From assembly GCA_026996895.1 (NCBI GenBank), contig JALWJX010000082.1, positions 1 through 38,030 of the forward strand: a stretch of DNA of 38,030 nt, written 5' to 3'. Both the position numbers and the translations under genes were made by a program. Each line of letters starts with the position of its first letter. Positions within the stretch are counted from its first letter, which is position 1. The stretch comes from Candidatus Kapaibacterium sp. GTDB taxonomy: Bacteria; Bacteroidota; Ignavibacteria; Kapaibacteriales; WFXC01. Below are positions 7,647 to 15,769 of the stretch, one piece after another. The notes beneath the pieces were generated by a model that searched no databases, was not told the origin of the DNA, and was given only the letters and a program-made list of their open reading frames with translations.

Positions 7647-9656
7647 ATGAAAACAATCGCCAGTATCATTGCAGTTTCCCTTGCAGTTGGAGCGATGCTC
7701 AGCGGCTGTCGAACGTGGGATAATTTTACGACCTACTTCAACACCTACTACAATATGAACCGCCTGATGATCGAAGTTGAGGACGAGTTTGGCTATCTTC
7801 GAGAACAGGAGGCAACGGAACAGCAGCCGCGGGTTTTCTTTGTTGAACGCTCTACCCTGGCGCCAGAATTGTTGCGTCCGGAGTCGAAGCGGCGACAGTT
7901 TTCGATCCCGCCTTTTATGCTGGATGAAATAATTCCTGCCCATTTTTTGGCCTCAACGCGTCCCAAACTGGACTCCATTATTCTCAAGGGCTCCAAGATC
8001 TTAGCGAAACACCCGCAATCGGATTACATCGATGGTACGCTCTATCTGATGGCGAAAGCATATTTCTACAAAGGCGAATGGATCAATTGTGAGGTCAAGT
8101 GTCTGGAATTCATTGAAAATTTCCCTCGATCTCCATACTCCCCGGAGGTGCATCTGCTGCTTGCCAAAACCTATCTTCTGCAACGCAAGTTCCAGAGTGC
8201 CCGGAAATACTTGGATCGAACAGTGGATATCGCCTGGGCTCAAGACCGCTACGACATTTTATCGCAGGTTTTCCGCCTCCAGGCTTCCTTAGCACTGTAT
8301 GAAGGCAAAATTGAGGAAGGACTGCGTCCCTATCGTCGGGCGATTGCCCAGGCTGAGGACCCGGAGCTGAAAGCCCGGTGGCAACTTGAATTAGCTGCTC
8401 TGCTATATCGGATGGGCAAATTCGATTATGCCCTACCAGAGTTTCGCCGCATTTTCCAGCACGACCCGACGGATCTGGTGGCTTTCGAGGCACAATTATA
8501 CACAGCCGCTACGCTGGCTCATCTGCACCAGTTTCGCCAGGCTGCTGACCTGCTAAAGACGCTGCGGGATGAAGACGACTATGCACGCTGGGAAGACTAC
8601 ATCCTCGCTCAGGAGCTTCAGTTAGCACGCCTTCGTGGAATTCCAGAGGACAGCCTTCAGCAACTGGAGCAGGAAGCCGATGCCCAATATCCTCAGCGAG
8701 TTCCCATCGCAGTCTATTTTTACGACCGGGCAATGGACCTCTTTGAAGCCGGTGATCTCCGATCCGCACGGGAGTACTTCGGGAAAGCAGCGCTTCGGAA
8801 AAGTCCTCTGTTCTTTCAGGCTTCCACCTACTTCTCTCTGCTCACAACGTGGCAGAAGAAACTCCAGTTTGTCCGTCCCCTTCTCTCGAAAGTTCAGAAG
8901 CCTGATGCACAAGACTCGCTCAAAGCAACGGTCGCCCGTTCTCTTTTCGCCCTGGCAAGAACGCATCAAAAACTGGGACTCACAGACTCAGCCATTTTCT
9001 ACTATCAACTGACTGCCGACGTTGCCCCACAGCGGCACACTCTTCGTGCAAAAGCACTGTATGCACTGGGAGTGTTCTTGCAGTCGCTGAATCGGTTTTC
9101 GCAAGCGGACTCCTTGTTTGAACAAATCGTGCAAGGATTCCCAAAAACCGAATATGCGAATGCTGCGAAACTCCAGTTGGGATACACTCCGGAGGCATTG
9201 ATCGATGCTGCCCGCGAGCTCTACGAATCTGCATACCACTTGCTGCACGCCCAAGAATTCGACTTTGCTTTTGCCCAATTGCGTCGACTCCTCCAGCAGT
9301 TTCCACAATCACCGTATACTCCTCAGGCACTCTATTTACTTGGATGGTACTTCGAACGCTACCGACAACAACTGGATTCTGCTTTCTGGTACTACTATCG
9401 ACTGATCCAGCAGTATCCGAACACTGAATATGCCCAAGAAGTCTACCCTGCCGTTGCTGCTTATATCGATCACCACTATGCCCCCTCTGATAGCACGCGT
9501 CCCAAACTTCCAAAGTTGGCAGCAGAAACCAAGAAAAAGCTAACGGATCCCTCCAGAGATTTTCAGTTACCACGACGTGGCCCAAATCCGCAACCGTTGC
9601 CATTGTCGCCTCCTGCTGAAATTCCGATAGACCAGGTTCGGCGAAAAAAACCTTAG
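7647..9656 (+). CDS. PorW/SprE-like TPR lipoprotein
   Basis: A 669-residue lipoprotein: MKTIASIIAVSLAVGAMLSGC has a short charged start, a hydrophobic stretch and a lipobox with Cys21. The track start at 7599 adds 16 residues with no signal character; ATG 7647 has GGAAGGAG just upstream, so I use it. After the cysteine comes TTYFNTYYNMNRLM, which resembles the conserved FNxYYN region that opens PorW/SprE, the type IX secretion lipoprotein. The rest is TPR-like helices with repeated FPxSPYxPE/AL units (FPRSPYSPEVHLLLAK, FPQSPYTPQALYLLG). The tail is proline-rich and basic. It likely sits on the periplasmic face of the outer membrane as a scaffold. A generic TPR lipoprotein is the alternative. 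A histidine kinase follows after seven bases. Confidence 0.72.
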   Translation: MKTIASIIAVSLAVGAMLSGCRTWDNFTTYFNTYYNMNRLMIEVEDEFGYLREQEATEQQPRVFFVERSTLAPELLRPESKRRQFSIPPFMLDEIIPAHFLASTRPKLDSIILKGSKILAKHPQSDYIDGTLYLMAKAYFYKGEWINCEVKCLEFIENFPRSPYSPEVHLLLAKTYLLQRKFQSARKYLDRTVDIAWAQDRYDILSQVFRLQASLALYEGKIEEGLRPYRRAIAQAEDPELKARWQLELAALLYRMGKFDYALPEFRRIFQHDPTDLVAFEAQLYTAATLAHLHQFRQAADLLKTLRDEDDYARWEDYILAQELQLARLRGIPEDSLQQLEQEADAQYPQRVPIAVYFYDRAMDLFEAGDLRSAREYFGKAALRKSPLFFQASTYFSLLTTWQKKLQFVRPLLSKVQKPDAQDSLKATVARSLFALARTHQKLGLTDSAIFYYQLTADVAPQRHTLRAKALYALGVFLQSLNRFSQADSLFEQIVQGFPKTEYANAAKLQLGYTPEALIDAARELYESAYHLLHAQEFDFAFAQLRRLLQQFPQSPYTPQALYLLGWYFERYRQQLDSAFWYYYRLIQQYPNTEYAQEVYPAVAAYIDHHYAPSDSTRPKLPKLAAETKKKLTDPSRDFQLPRRGPNPQPLPLSPPAEIPIDQVRRKKP

Positions 9657-9663
9657 AGCAACG

Positions 9664-10764
9664 ATGCCGACCTCTGATATTGCAACACAACAACTGCTTC
9701 AGCAAGTAGAGTGGTATCGCACGCTCTTCCACAAAGCGCCCGATGCTCTGCTTATCCTCCAACCACACACGTGGACCATTCTGGAAGCCAACGAACAGGC
9801 GCATCGATTGTTAGACGCTCAGGACGATGAGCTCATCGGAAGTACCTTCCCTTTCATCCGTCGCAGCTACAAGCTACTGCGACAGACCAACGCTCCTGTG
9901 GTCCTGGATGAAGCAATCGTCGAACAACCTCGTCGGCGCCGTACACTGATTTTAGAAGTTGCCCTGTGTAGTGAGTTCATCGGCGATCAGGAGATACTGA
10001 TCGTTGCCGCCCGGGATATCAGCGAGCAGCGGGAATTGACCGAGAAGATGATCCAGACGGACAAGTTAGCCCTTCTGGGAAAACTCGCTGGCGGCGTTGC
10101 GCACGAAATCCGCAATCCATTAGCCGCAATGTCGCTCCATCTGCAATCCTTACTGCGACGTTTCCCCAGGAACACCCCGGAACATCGCCAGATTCAGGCA
10201 ATTCTGGAAGGGGTGCAACGCATTGATGCCATTGTGCAGAATACTCTGAGCTTTTCTCGCGCAGTTCCTCCCAATATGCAGCTTCAGCCTATCGAACCAA
10301 TTATCCGCGACGCTGTTGCCCTCCTCCGCCCAAGCCTCCATCGGACAAAATTGATCTCGCTCAATGTCGAGATTGAGCCAGACCTCCCTCCACTACTGGT
10401 TGATGCGCAACAACTGGAACAGGTCCTGCTGAACCTTTTGAGCAATGCCGTCGAAGCGATCACCAGTAAAGGAACCATCACCTTACGCGCTCGAAAGATC
10501 AGCGAGTTGCGGGGGAGCGGTTTGCACCAGCAAATGGTCGAAATTCAAATTTCCGATACCGGAAAGGGCATTGCTCCTGAAGACCTTTCCAAAATCTTTA
10601 TGCCCTTTTTCACCCGCAAACCGACTGGCACAGGACTTGGGCTTTCCATCACCCAGCGTATCATCTTAGAACACGGCGGCACCATCGAAGTAGACAGCCA
10701 GCTCAATAAGGGAACAACTTTTTACGTTAAGTTACCTGTTCCGGGACAAGCAAAGCAAGAATAA
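9664..10764 (+). CDS. PAS-domain sensor histidine kinase (NtrB/AtoS-like)
   Basis: A 366-residue soluble kinase with no membrane segment, so it should sense an intracellular signal. Residues about 15-120 form a PAS domain (LFHKAPDALLILQPHTWTIL). HisKA follows with phospho-acceptor His147 in GGVAHEIRNPLAAM. The HATPase_c domain has the N box (NLLSNAVEAI), G1 (ISDTGKGIAPEDL) and G2 (PTGTGLGLSI). This layout is typical of NtrB-type kinases paired with sigma-54 activators, and the next gene encodes one. It follows the lipoprotein gene by seven bases, implying one transcript. The start ATG 9664 has only a weak purine-rich site. Confidence 0.9.
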   Translation: MPTSDIATQQLLQQVEWYRTLFHKAPDALLILQPHTWTILEANEQAHRLLDAQDDELIGSTFPFIRRSYKLLRQTNAPVVLDEAIVEQPRRRRTLILEVALCSEFIGDQEILIVAARDISEQRELTEKMIQTDKLALLGKLAGGVAHEIRNPLAAMSLHLQSLLRRFPRNTPEHRQIQAILEGVQRIDAIVQNTLSFSRAVPPNMQLQPIEPIIRDAVALLRPSLHRTKLISLNVEIEPDLPPLLVDAQQLEQVLLNLLSNAVEAITSKGTITLRARKISELRGSGLHQQMVEIQISDTGKGIAPEDLSKIFMPFFTRKPTGTGLGLSITQRIILEHGGTIEVDSQLNKGTTFYVKLPVPGQAKQE

Positions 10765-10781
10765 AAGATTTCTGGCAAGGC

Positions 10782-12260
10782 ATGCAGCACGTAAGAAGGG
10801 ATCAACCCGAAAAGCAATCTTATACCCTTTTGATCATCGACGATGATCCATTAGTAAACTCTTCGTTGCATTCTGTACTGTCGGAGAGTTTTGAAACTGT
10901 TCTCACCTTCACCGATCCTGCAGAAGCGCTGGAACAACTGGACACCATTCGCCCGGATCTCATTTTGCTGGATATTTTCCTGGGCAACATTAACGGTTTA
11001 GATATTCTGGCACAGCTTCGGGAGCGCGAAGCAAATATTCCGGTCATTATGATCACGGCTTTTTCGGACATCAAATTAGCCGTTCGGGCAATCAAACTGG
11101 GAGCAGAAGATTTCATCGTCAAACCTCCGGATCTGGAACAACTGGAAATCACCATTCGCAAGGTACTACAGAACTACGAGCTGCGTCGGCGAGTGGAGTT
11201 GCTTCAGGCACAGTTACCAGAAAGCCCTGCTGCGGAGATCCTGGGCGAATCTCCTGCCATTCAAGAGGTTATCCGCCTGGCACGGATTTATGCACAAACT
11301 GATGATACAACGGTCCTGATTACCGGAGAAACGGGAACGGGGAAAGAACTGGTCGCCAGATTCATTCACAAACATTCCCGCCGGGCTTCCGGACCATTCA
11401 TCGCCGTCAACTGCGGTGCTATCCCTCGAGACCTGGCGGAAAGTGAACTCTTTGGCTACGAACGTGGCGCTTTCACCGGGGCAGTGGAAAAACTGAAAAA
11501 GGGAAAATTTGAACTGGCACATCGTGGTACTATTTTCCTGGACGAAATCGGTGAATTGCCGCTGGATCTCCAGGTCAAACTGCTGCGAATTCTCCAGGAA
11601 AAGCGGTTCTACCGCCTCGGTGGAGAAAAAGAGGTCTCAACCGATGTGCGTGTGATTGCAGCGACCAATCAGAATCTGGAGGAATTAGTAGCAGCAGGCA
11701 AGTTCCGGGAAGATCTCTACTACCGCATCAATGTTGCCCGCATCGAGATCCCGCCGCTGCGGGAACGCAAAGAAGACATTCTACTGCTGGCGTCCGCCTT
11801 TGTGCAGGAATTCAATGAGAAAATGGGGAAAAAAGTCAAAGGCTTTACGCCAGAAGCAGTACAAATTCTCCGGCAGTACGAATGGAAAGGTAACGTACGG
11901 GAGTTGCGCAATGTCATCGAGCGTGTTATGCTCCTTACGACCGACTCTGTGATCGATCAAGAAGCATTACGCTTTCTTCCAAGTTATGAATCTTCCAGTG
12001 GGACCGATCACCAGGCGGCAGAGCTACCGAAAAGTTATGAGTTAGCACCGGGCGAACATCGACTGATCATTTCCCCGCAAGGGGCAAACTACTACAATGT
12101 GCTCCGAGACCTCTTTATCCAGACCTTACGGCTAACGAAAGGGAACAAAATGAAAGCGGCTGAAATGCTGGGCATCACCCGCGCTCGCTTCCGCTATCGG
12201 CTGGAACAGCTCAACATTACCGAAGATATGTACATGCCACGGCAAGAGTCTGTCTCATGA
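10782..12260 (+). CDS. Sigma-54-dependent response regulator (NtrC family)
   Basis: A 492-residue activator with three domains. The receiver has the acidic pocket at 20-22 and phospho-acceptor Asp64 (LILLDIFLG), with Lys114 in VKPPD. The AAA+ domain has Walker A GETGTGKE (182-189), the sigma-54 contact loop GAFTGA (229-234), and Walker B IFLDEIGELP. The C-terminal helix-turn-helix is of the Fis type (NKMKAAEMLGITRARFRYRL). All key residues are intact, so it should remodel sigma-54 polymerase when phosphorylated by the kinase upstream. Its stop overlaps the next gene by four bases (ATGA). rpoN is not in the window, and I found no convincing -24/-12 promoter nearby. Confidence 0.93.
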   Translation: MQHVRRDQPEKQSYTLLIIDDDPLVNSSLHSVLSESFETVLTFTDPAEALEQLDTIRPDLILLDIFLGNINGLDILAQLREREANIPVIMITAFSDIKLAVRAIKLGAEDFIVKPPDLEQLEITIRKVLQNYELRRRVELLQAQLPESPAAEILGESPAIQEVIRLARIYAQTDDTTVLITGETGTGKELVARFIHKHSRRASGPFIAVNCGAIPRDLAESELFGYERGAFTGAVEKLKKGKFELAHRGTIFLDEIGELPLDLQVKLLRILQEKRFYRLGGEKEVSTDVRVIAATNQNLEELVAAGKFREDLYYRINVARIEIPPLRERKEDILLLASAFVQEFNEKMGKKVKGFTPEAVQILRQYEWKGNVRELRNVIERVMLLTTDSVIDQEALRFLPSYESSSGTDHQAAELPKSYELAPGEHRLIISPQGANYYNVLRDLFIQTLRLTKGNKMKAAEMLGITRARFRYRLEQLNITEDMYMPRQESVS

Positions 12261-12724
12261 GTGAGGAACAGCGCCAACAATCCCCTTTATCCTTCGATCC
12301 CAATGACCCAGAGGCATTTTTGCCAGAAGCGCAAAAACAACGGGACAAAGCAGCATTTCAGGATTTCCTCATCGCTCCCCAGATCAGTGGCAAAGAACAC
12401 TCGGTCGTGCATCGTTCGCTGATCCCCGCTGAAGTTGTTCTTGATAGCGGGAAAGTGCTGGAAATCACCTATGAAGATGAGGAAGAAGTTTCGGACGCAA
12501 CGCACCAGGATACCATCATTGTGCATCGCCGGGAGGATCAGACCATCGAATCGGTTGAGATTCAATGCTCGTGTGGTAAAAAATTTATCATCCAGTTCTC
12601 GGACGAACCGCCAGCAATGGACACTTCCGCTTCCTCTGCCTCTGTACCCCCCGAGGAATCTTCCTCGGAAGAGTTCAACACACAATCTGCGTCTTCAGAT
12701 GAATCTCCTCCAGAATCGCACTAA
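12257..12724 (+). CDS. Acidic hypothetical protein with CxC motif
   Basis: I do not recognise this 155-residue protein. It starts in a four-base ATGA overlap with the response regulator, so co-translation is likely. The N-terminal third is polar ([17 protein letters not shown]). The centre looks like a small beta-rich domain ([36 protein letters not shown]) ending in [13 protein letters not shown], with its only two cysteines spaced CxC. The last 45 residues are a Ser/Glu/Pro tail that looks disordered. There is no signal peptide or membrane segment. The CSCGKKF block resembles half of a zinc ribbon, so dimeric metal binding is possible. Its 3' end overlaps clpS on the opposite strand by 50 bases. 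Confidence 0.75.
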   Translation: MSEEQRQQSPLSFDPNDPEAFLPEAQKQRDKAAFQDFLIAPQISGKEHSVVHRSLIPAEVVLDSGKVLEITYEDEEEVSDATHQDTIIVHRREDQTIESVEIQCSCGKKFIIQFSDEPPAMDTSASSASVPPEESSSEEFNTQSASSDESPPESH

Positions 12725-12977
12725 CCCGAATGCAGTCTTCTAAGGGACCTTCATACACCTTGGCTTTCCCCTTTGTATGCACCTCCCACGTGATCGCTTC
12801 CGCTCGAGCGTAAGAATACCCCGTTGCTTTAATGATCTGTTCAATCACTTCATCGAATGTATGCCAGTCATCGTTGAAAAGAATTACCTTACCACGCAAA
12901 TCTAAATCGACGTCTGTACCGATTGTCGGTAAAGTCTCGGTTGATTCCTGGCTTAACACCGGAAATTTCAGCGACAT
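12675..12977 (-). CDS. clpS: ATP-dependent Clp protease adaptor ClpS
   Basis: This 100-residue protein matches ClpS, which binds substrates with destabilising N-terminal residues and delivers them to the ClpA or ClpC unfoldase. The core [19 protein letters not shown] holds the Asn-Asp-Asp that grips the substrate N-terminus, and [10 protein letters not shown] supplies the conserved His. [16 protein letters not shown] is a form common in Bacteroidota-like genomes. The first 25 residues are the flexible adaptor tail. The gene is alone on the minus strand; its last 50 bases lie inside the 3' end of the acidic protein gene. About 40 bases upstream is TATATCTG, one base off TAnnTTTG, a weak promoter candidate. 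Confidence 0.9.
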   Translation of the reverse strand: MSLKFPVLSQESTETLPTIGTDVDLDLRGKVILFNDDWHTFDEVIEQIIKATGYSYARAEAITWEVHTKGKAKVYEGPLEDCIRVSAILEEIHLKTQIVC

Positions 12978-13062
12978 TCGCCTCTTCGACTTTGTTTTAC
13001 TTCAGATATAATTTAGCGAATTTTCCCAAAAGAAATTGCACCGTCCAGCCGTGGAGAACCTG

Positions 13063-13077
13063 GCAAGCACCGCTTGC
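13063..13077. other. Short hairpin between ispD and clpS
   Basis: GCAAGC-ACC-GCTTGC is a perfect six-base inverted repeat in the 120-base gap after the ispD stop. No T-tract follows on either strand, so it is a weak terminator candidate at best. It could slow readthrough from ispD into clpS. Confidence 0.3.
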
Positions 13078-13097
13078 TCAGCAGACCTCCGATGATC

Positions 13098-13793
13098 TTA
13101 AAAGAGCGATTGCCGATGATCCAGCAGAAGCTGTGCAATATGCAGGTCAAAGGGTGTCGTAATTTTGAGATTGTGTTCCTCGCCGGGAACAACAGCAACC
13201 GGTACACCAATTTGCTCCACCAGGGCTGCATCATCAGTCCCAATCCGCCCCTGCTGCTGGGCTGCCCGATGAGCGTCAACCAAGACGGTACGATGAAAAG
13301 CCTGTGGTGTTTGTACTGCCACTAACTCCGAGCGGTTGAGGGTACAGCGTACCTGCTGCGACTCGACCTGTTTGATTGTGTCTTTGAGCGGTAGAGCGGG
13401 AACAACTGCCGGTGCGTGCTGCACCGCCGCCAGCAGCCGATTGAGCAAAGATTGCGAGACAAACGGGCGCACAGCATCGTGTACCAGCACGACGTCAACG
13501 TGTGCGATGCTGGGATGCTGAAGTGCGTTCCACACCGACGCCTGCCGTGTGGATCCACCGGGGACTAAAGCGGTAAGATGATGAATACGCAGCGCTCGAC
13601 ACCAGCGTTCCGTATCCTGGAGGTATCGAGGATGAACGGCAACCAGCAAACTGACCAGCGCTGGCATATGCTCGAATGCCCGGATCGTATGCAGCAGAAT
13701 CGGCATCCCGCCCAGCGGCAAAAACTGCTTTGGCACTGGCTGCGCCATCCGCTCCCCTTTGCCAGCAGCAGCAATAACCACTCCAACTCGCAT
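13098..13793 (-). CDS. ispD: 2-C-methyl-D-erythritol 4-phosphate cytidylyltransferase
   Basis: IspD joins CTP and MEP to give CDP-ME in the non-mevalonate isoprenoid pathway. The start MRVGVVIAAAGKGERM...PKQF is the CTP-binding loop, and VLVHDAVRPFV, LKDTIKQV, TPQAF and GTDDAALVE are family blocks. The track begins at 13988, adding 65 residues of unrelated character; ATG 13793 gives 231 residues, the normal size, with the catalytic loop at the N-terminus. No strong ribosome site is visible before it. The gene is divergent from the LON-domain gene. Isoprenoids made here feed polyprenyl phosphate, the carrier for the GT2/GT117 pathway elsewhere in the window. Confidence 0.92.
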   Translation of the reverse strand: MRVGVVIAAAGKGERMAQPVPKQFLPLGGMPILLHTIRAFEHMPALVSLLVAVHPRYLQDTERWCRALRIHHLTALVPGGSTRQASVWNALQHPSIAHVDVVLVHDAVRPFVSQSLLNRLLAAVQHAPAVVPALPLKDTIKQVESQQVRCTLNRSELVAVQTPQAFHRTVLVDAHRAAQQQGRIGTDDAALVEQIGVPVAVVPGEEHNLKITTPFDLHIAQLLLDHRQSLF

Positions 13794-13868
13794 TGTTCTG
13801 ACCACTTTTTGAAACCTTATCGAAGGTGACGATCCTTCAAATAACAAAGTTGATCTTTTCGTTGCTTG

Positions 13869-13885
13869 CCCTTGAAGCTCAAGGG
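13869..13885. other. Perfect palindrome in the ispD/LON divergent region
   Basis: CCCTTGA-AGC-TCAAGGG is a seven-base perfect inverted repeat, 24 bases before the LON-gene start and 76 before ispD. It could be an operator for one or both divergent genes, or a leader hairpin of the LON transcript. There is no T-tract. No regulator is identifiable. Confidence 0.3.
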
Positions 13886-13908
13886 AAGAACAAACCAGAA
13901 AACGAAGG

Positions 13909-14499
13909 ATGGCAAAATATCCCTTGCTTCCGGTCCCATTTGTGTTGTTTCCTGCAACCGCTATGGAGCTTCGTCTGCGCCGCTCCATCGCCCGGCACTT
14001 ACCGTTGTGGGGAGAAACAGAGCAGATCGTTGGCGTACAATGGTTCGATCAAGGGCGGCTTCATCCCGTTGGTGTTCTGGCATCCGTTGAAATACTGGCA
14101 GGGAACGATACTTATGTTACCATCCGGATCACTGGTGAGCAACGGTATTATATGACGCGACTGCGGGAGCGTAAAACAGCACCGCCTATGGAGGTAACCG
14201 TAGAACCTTTACCGGATCGTGAAGAAGTGCCGCACCACCAGCTGATGCAGATCGTTATTCAACTTCACCGTCAACTTCTTCAGGCACTACGTGCCACGGA
14301 TTTACCGCATCTGTCTCATCTTGCCCCGCTATCATATCGCCTGGCAGCCTTGTGGCTCCAGGATTCCGCCAATCGTCAGCATTTCCTGGAGCTTCAATCT
14401 GAAAGCCAGCGTCTGCAGCTTCTTCGCGCGCATTTGCAGAGCCTGCAACACAACCTTGCTGCGGAACAACGTCGGCAACAGCAACTTCGTTGGAACTAA
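13909..14499 (+). CDS. LON substrate-binding-domain protein
   Basis: This 196-residue protein looks like the free-standing N-terminal domain of Lon protease (PF02190 type). It opens with YPLLPVPFVLFPATAMELRL, matching the LPLFPLPVVLFPG pattern, followed by the beta-rich segment with PVGVLASVEIL and TVRIxGxxRY-like VTIRITGEQRYYM. The second half is helical (LMQIVIQLHRQLLQAL) with a Gln/Arg-rich coiled coil at the end. There is no AAA+ or protease domain, so it is a stand-alone protein of unknown role, perhaps binding unfolded proteins. Its stop codon overlaps the UMF1 transporter stop on the other strand by four bases. Confidence 0.8.
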   Translation: MAKYPLLPVPFVLFPATAMELRLRRSIARHLPLWGETEQIVGVQWFDQGRLHPVGVLASVEILAGNDTYVTIRITGEQRYYMTRLRERKTAPPMEVTVEPLPDREEVPHHQLMQIVIQLHRQLLQALRATDLPHLSHLAPLSYRLAALWLQDSANRQHFLELQSESQRLQLLRAHLQSLQHNLAAEQRRQQQLRWN

Positions 14500-15767
14500 G
14501 AAGCCGCTGTCTCGATCGTTTCTCGAACGCCAGACAACAAGAGAGCACCAGCTAAAAAGAACACTGCCAGCGATAAAATTGCCAGTCGCTGATTCAGCAC
14601 ATCCGAAAGTATCCCAAAAATAACAGGTCCCAATACGGCAGAAGCCTTGCCAAAGAAACCATCAAAGAAACCAAAAAATTCGGCTGCCCGCTCCTTGGGT
14701 GTCAACAGCACCATCAGGGAACGGCTGGCAGATTGCGTGCCGCCAATAGCTCCTCCTGCCAACAATCCTGCTGTCCAGAAGCCCCATTTACTGACCACGG
14801 CAAATACAACCGCAACCACAACAAACCAGAGCAGCAAGCTCAACAAAATGGTTCGTTTTGGACCGTACTTATCAGTCAGGATCCCAAAAAGCACTGATCC
14901 CAGAATCGCTGCTGTCTGTACAACCAGAAAAAACACCACAACTTCCTCCGTGGAAAATCCCAGGGTTGTCTGGGCAAAAATCGCCGAAAAGGAGATCACA
15001 GTCAGGATTGCATCATTATAAAAAAAGAAAGCCAGCAGGAAGCGGCTCAAATTGGGAAACCGGGGCAATGCTTGCAGTGTACGCCACGCTCGCTGAAAGC
15101 CAGACTGAACGACTTGTTTGAAAGAACTTGATGGTTGTGCTATTGACAGCGGTTCTCGAACAAAGAGGAACAGCGGAAGTGCGAAGATAAAGAAGAAGGC
15201 AGCGGTGATGGGAAATGCCAGCCGAAAATTGTCCAGATTTTCAGGAACAACACCACCCTGAATCAGCGGAAAGCAGAGGGCTAAAATTGCCAGCGACCCC
15301 AAATATCCCATCGCATATCCGTAGCCTGAAACCCGTCCCGTCGCCGTCGGTGGTGCCAGGGAAGGCAGCAGCGCATCGTAGAAGACGATGCCACTTTCAA
15401 AACCAACGTTGGCAATGACAAAAAGTGCAATGCCCCAGAAGATCATTCCTGCCTCCACCCAGTACAGCGCTGCTGTTGCCAGCACCGAAAGCAGGGTAAA
15501 CCCCAGCAGAAAGCGCTTTCGTCCCCGGGTTGCATCGGCAATCGCCCCTAATGGAGGTGCTAACAGGGCACAAATCAACATTGACAGGCTCACCGCAATG
15601 CCCCAATACCGATCGCTTCCTGCTACCACCTGTCGAAAATACAGGGCATACCCTAAGGTGACAATCATCACCGAAAAGCCAGTATTGGCAAAGTCAAAGA
15701 GGGTCCAGGCAAAAATCTGTCCTCGCGATACTGCCCTGCGTTCGTCCACTGTCTGTAATCGCTTCAC
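14496..15767 (-). CDS. UMF1-family MFS transporter (Atg22-like)
   Basis: A 423-residue membrane protein with about twelve hydrophobic segments. The start FAWTLFDFANTGFSVMIVTL is the signature of the UMF1/Atg22 branch of the major facilitators, and the central GGTQSASRSLMVLLTPKERAAEFFGFFDGFFGKASAVLGP block confirms it. Yeast Atg22 exports amino acids from the vacuole; bacterial substrates are not known. It starts at GTG 15767, two bases after the stop of the binding-protein gene, so the two are probably translated together. Amino acid or peptide handling is consistent with that neighbour but not shown. Confidence 0.87.
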   Translation of the reverse strand: MKRLQTVDERRAVSRGQIFAWTLFDFANTGFSVMIVTLGYALYFRQVVAGSDRYWGIAVSLSMLICALLAPPLGAIADATRGRKRFLLGFTLLSVLATAALYWVEAGMIFWGIALFVIANVGFESGIVFYDALLPSLAPPTATGRVSGYGYAMGYLGSLAILALCFPLIQGGVVPENLDNFRLAFPITAAFFFIFALPLFLFVREPLSIAQPSSSFKQVVQSGFQRAWRTLQALPRFPNLSRFLLAFFFYNDAILTVISFSAIFAQTTLGFSTEEVVVFFLVVQTAAILGSVLFGILTDKYGPKRTILLSLLLWFVVVAVVFAVVSKWGFWTAGLLAGGAIGGTQSASRSLMVLLTPKERAAEFFGFFDGFFGKASAVLGPVIFGILSDVLNQRLAILSLAVFFLAGALLLSGVRETIETAAS

Positions 15768-15769
15768 TG

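Noticed and set aside
8980-9804. 274-residue minus-strand ORF opposite the lipoprotein
   Set aside because: Antisense shadow of a well supported lipoprotein and kinase pair; no recognisable motif.
10765-10781. Sigma-54-like TGGCA before the response regulator
   Set aside because: The spacing to a -12 GC is wrong (8 instead of 10 bases between GG and GC).
13794-13988. 65-residue N-terminal extension of IspD in the ORF track
   Set aside because: IspD enzymes begin at the CTP-binding loop; the extension is unlike protein and overlaps the divergent promoter region and the start of the LON gene.
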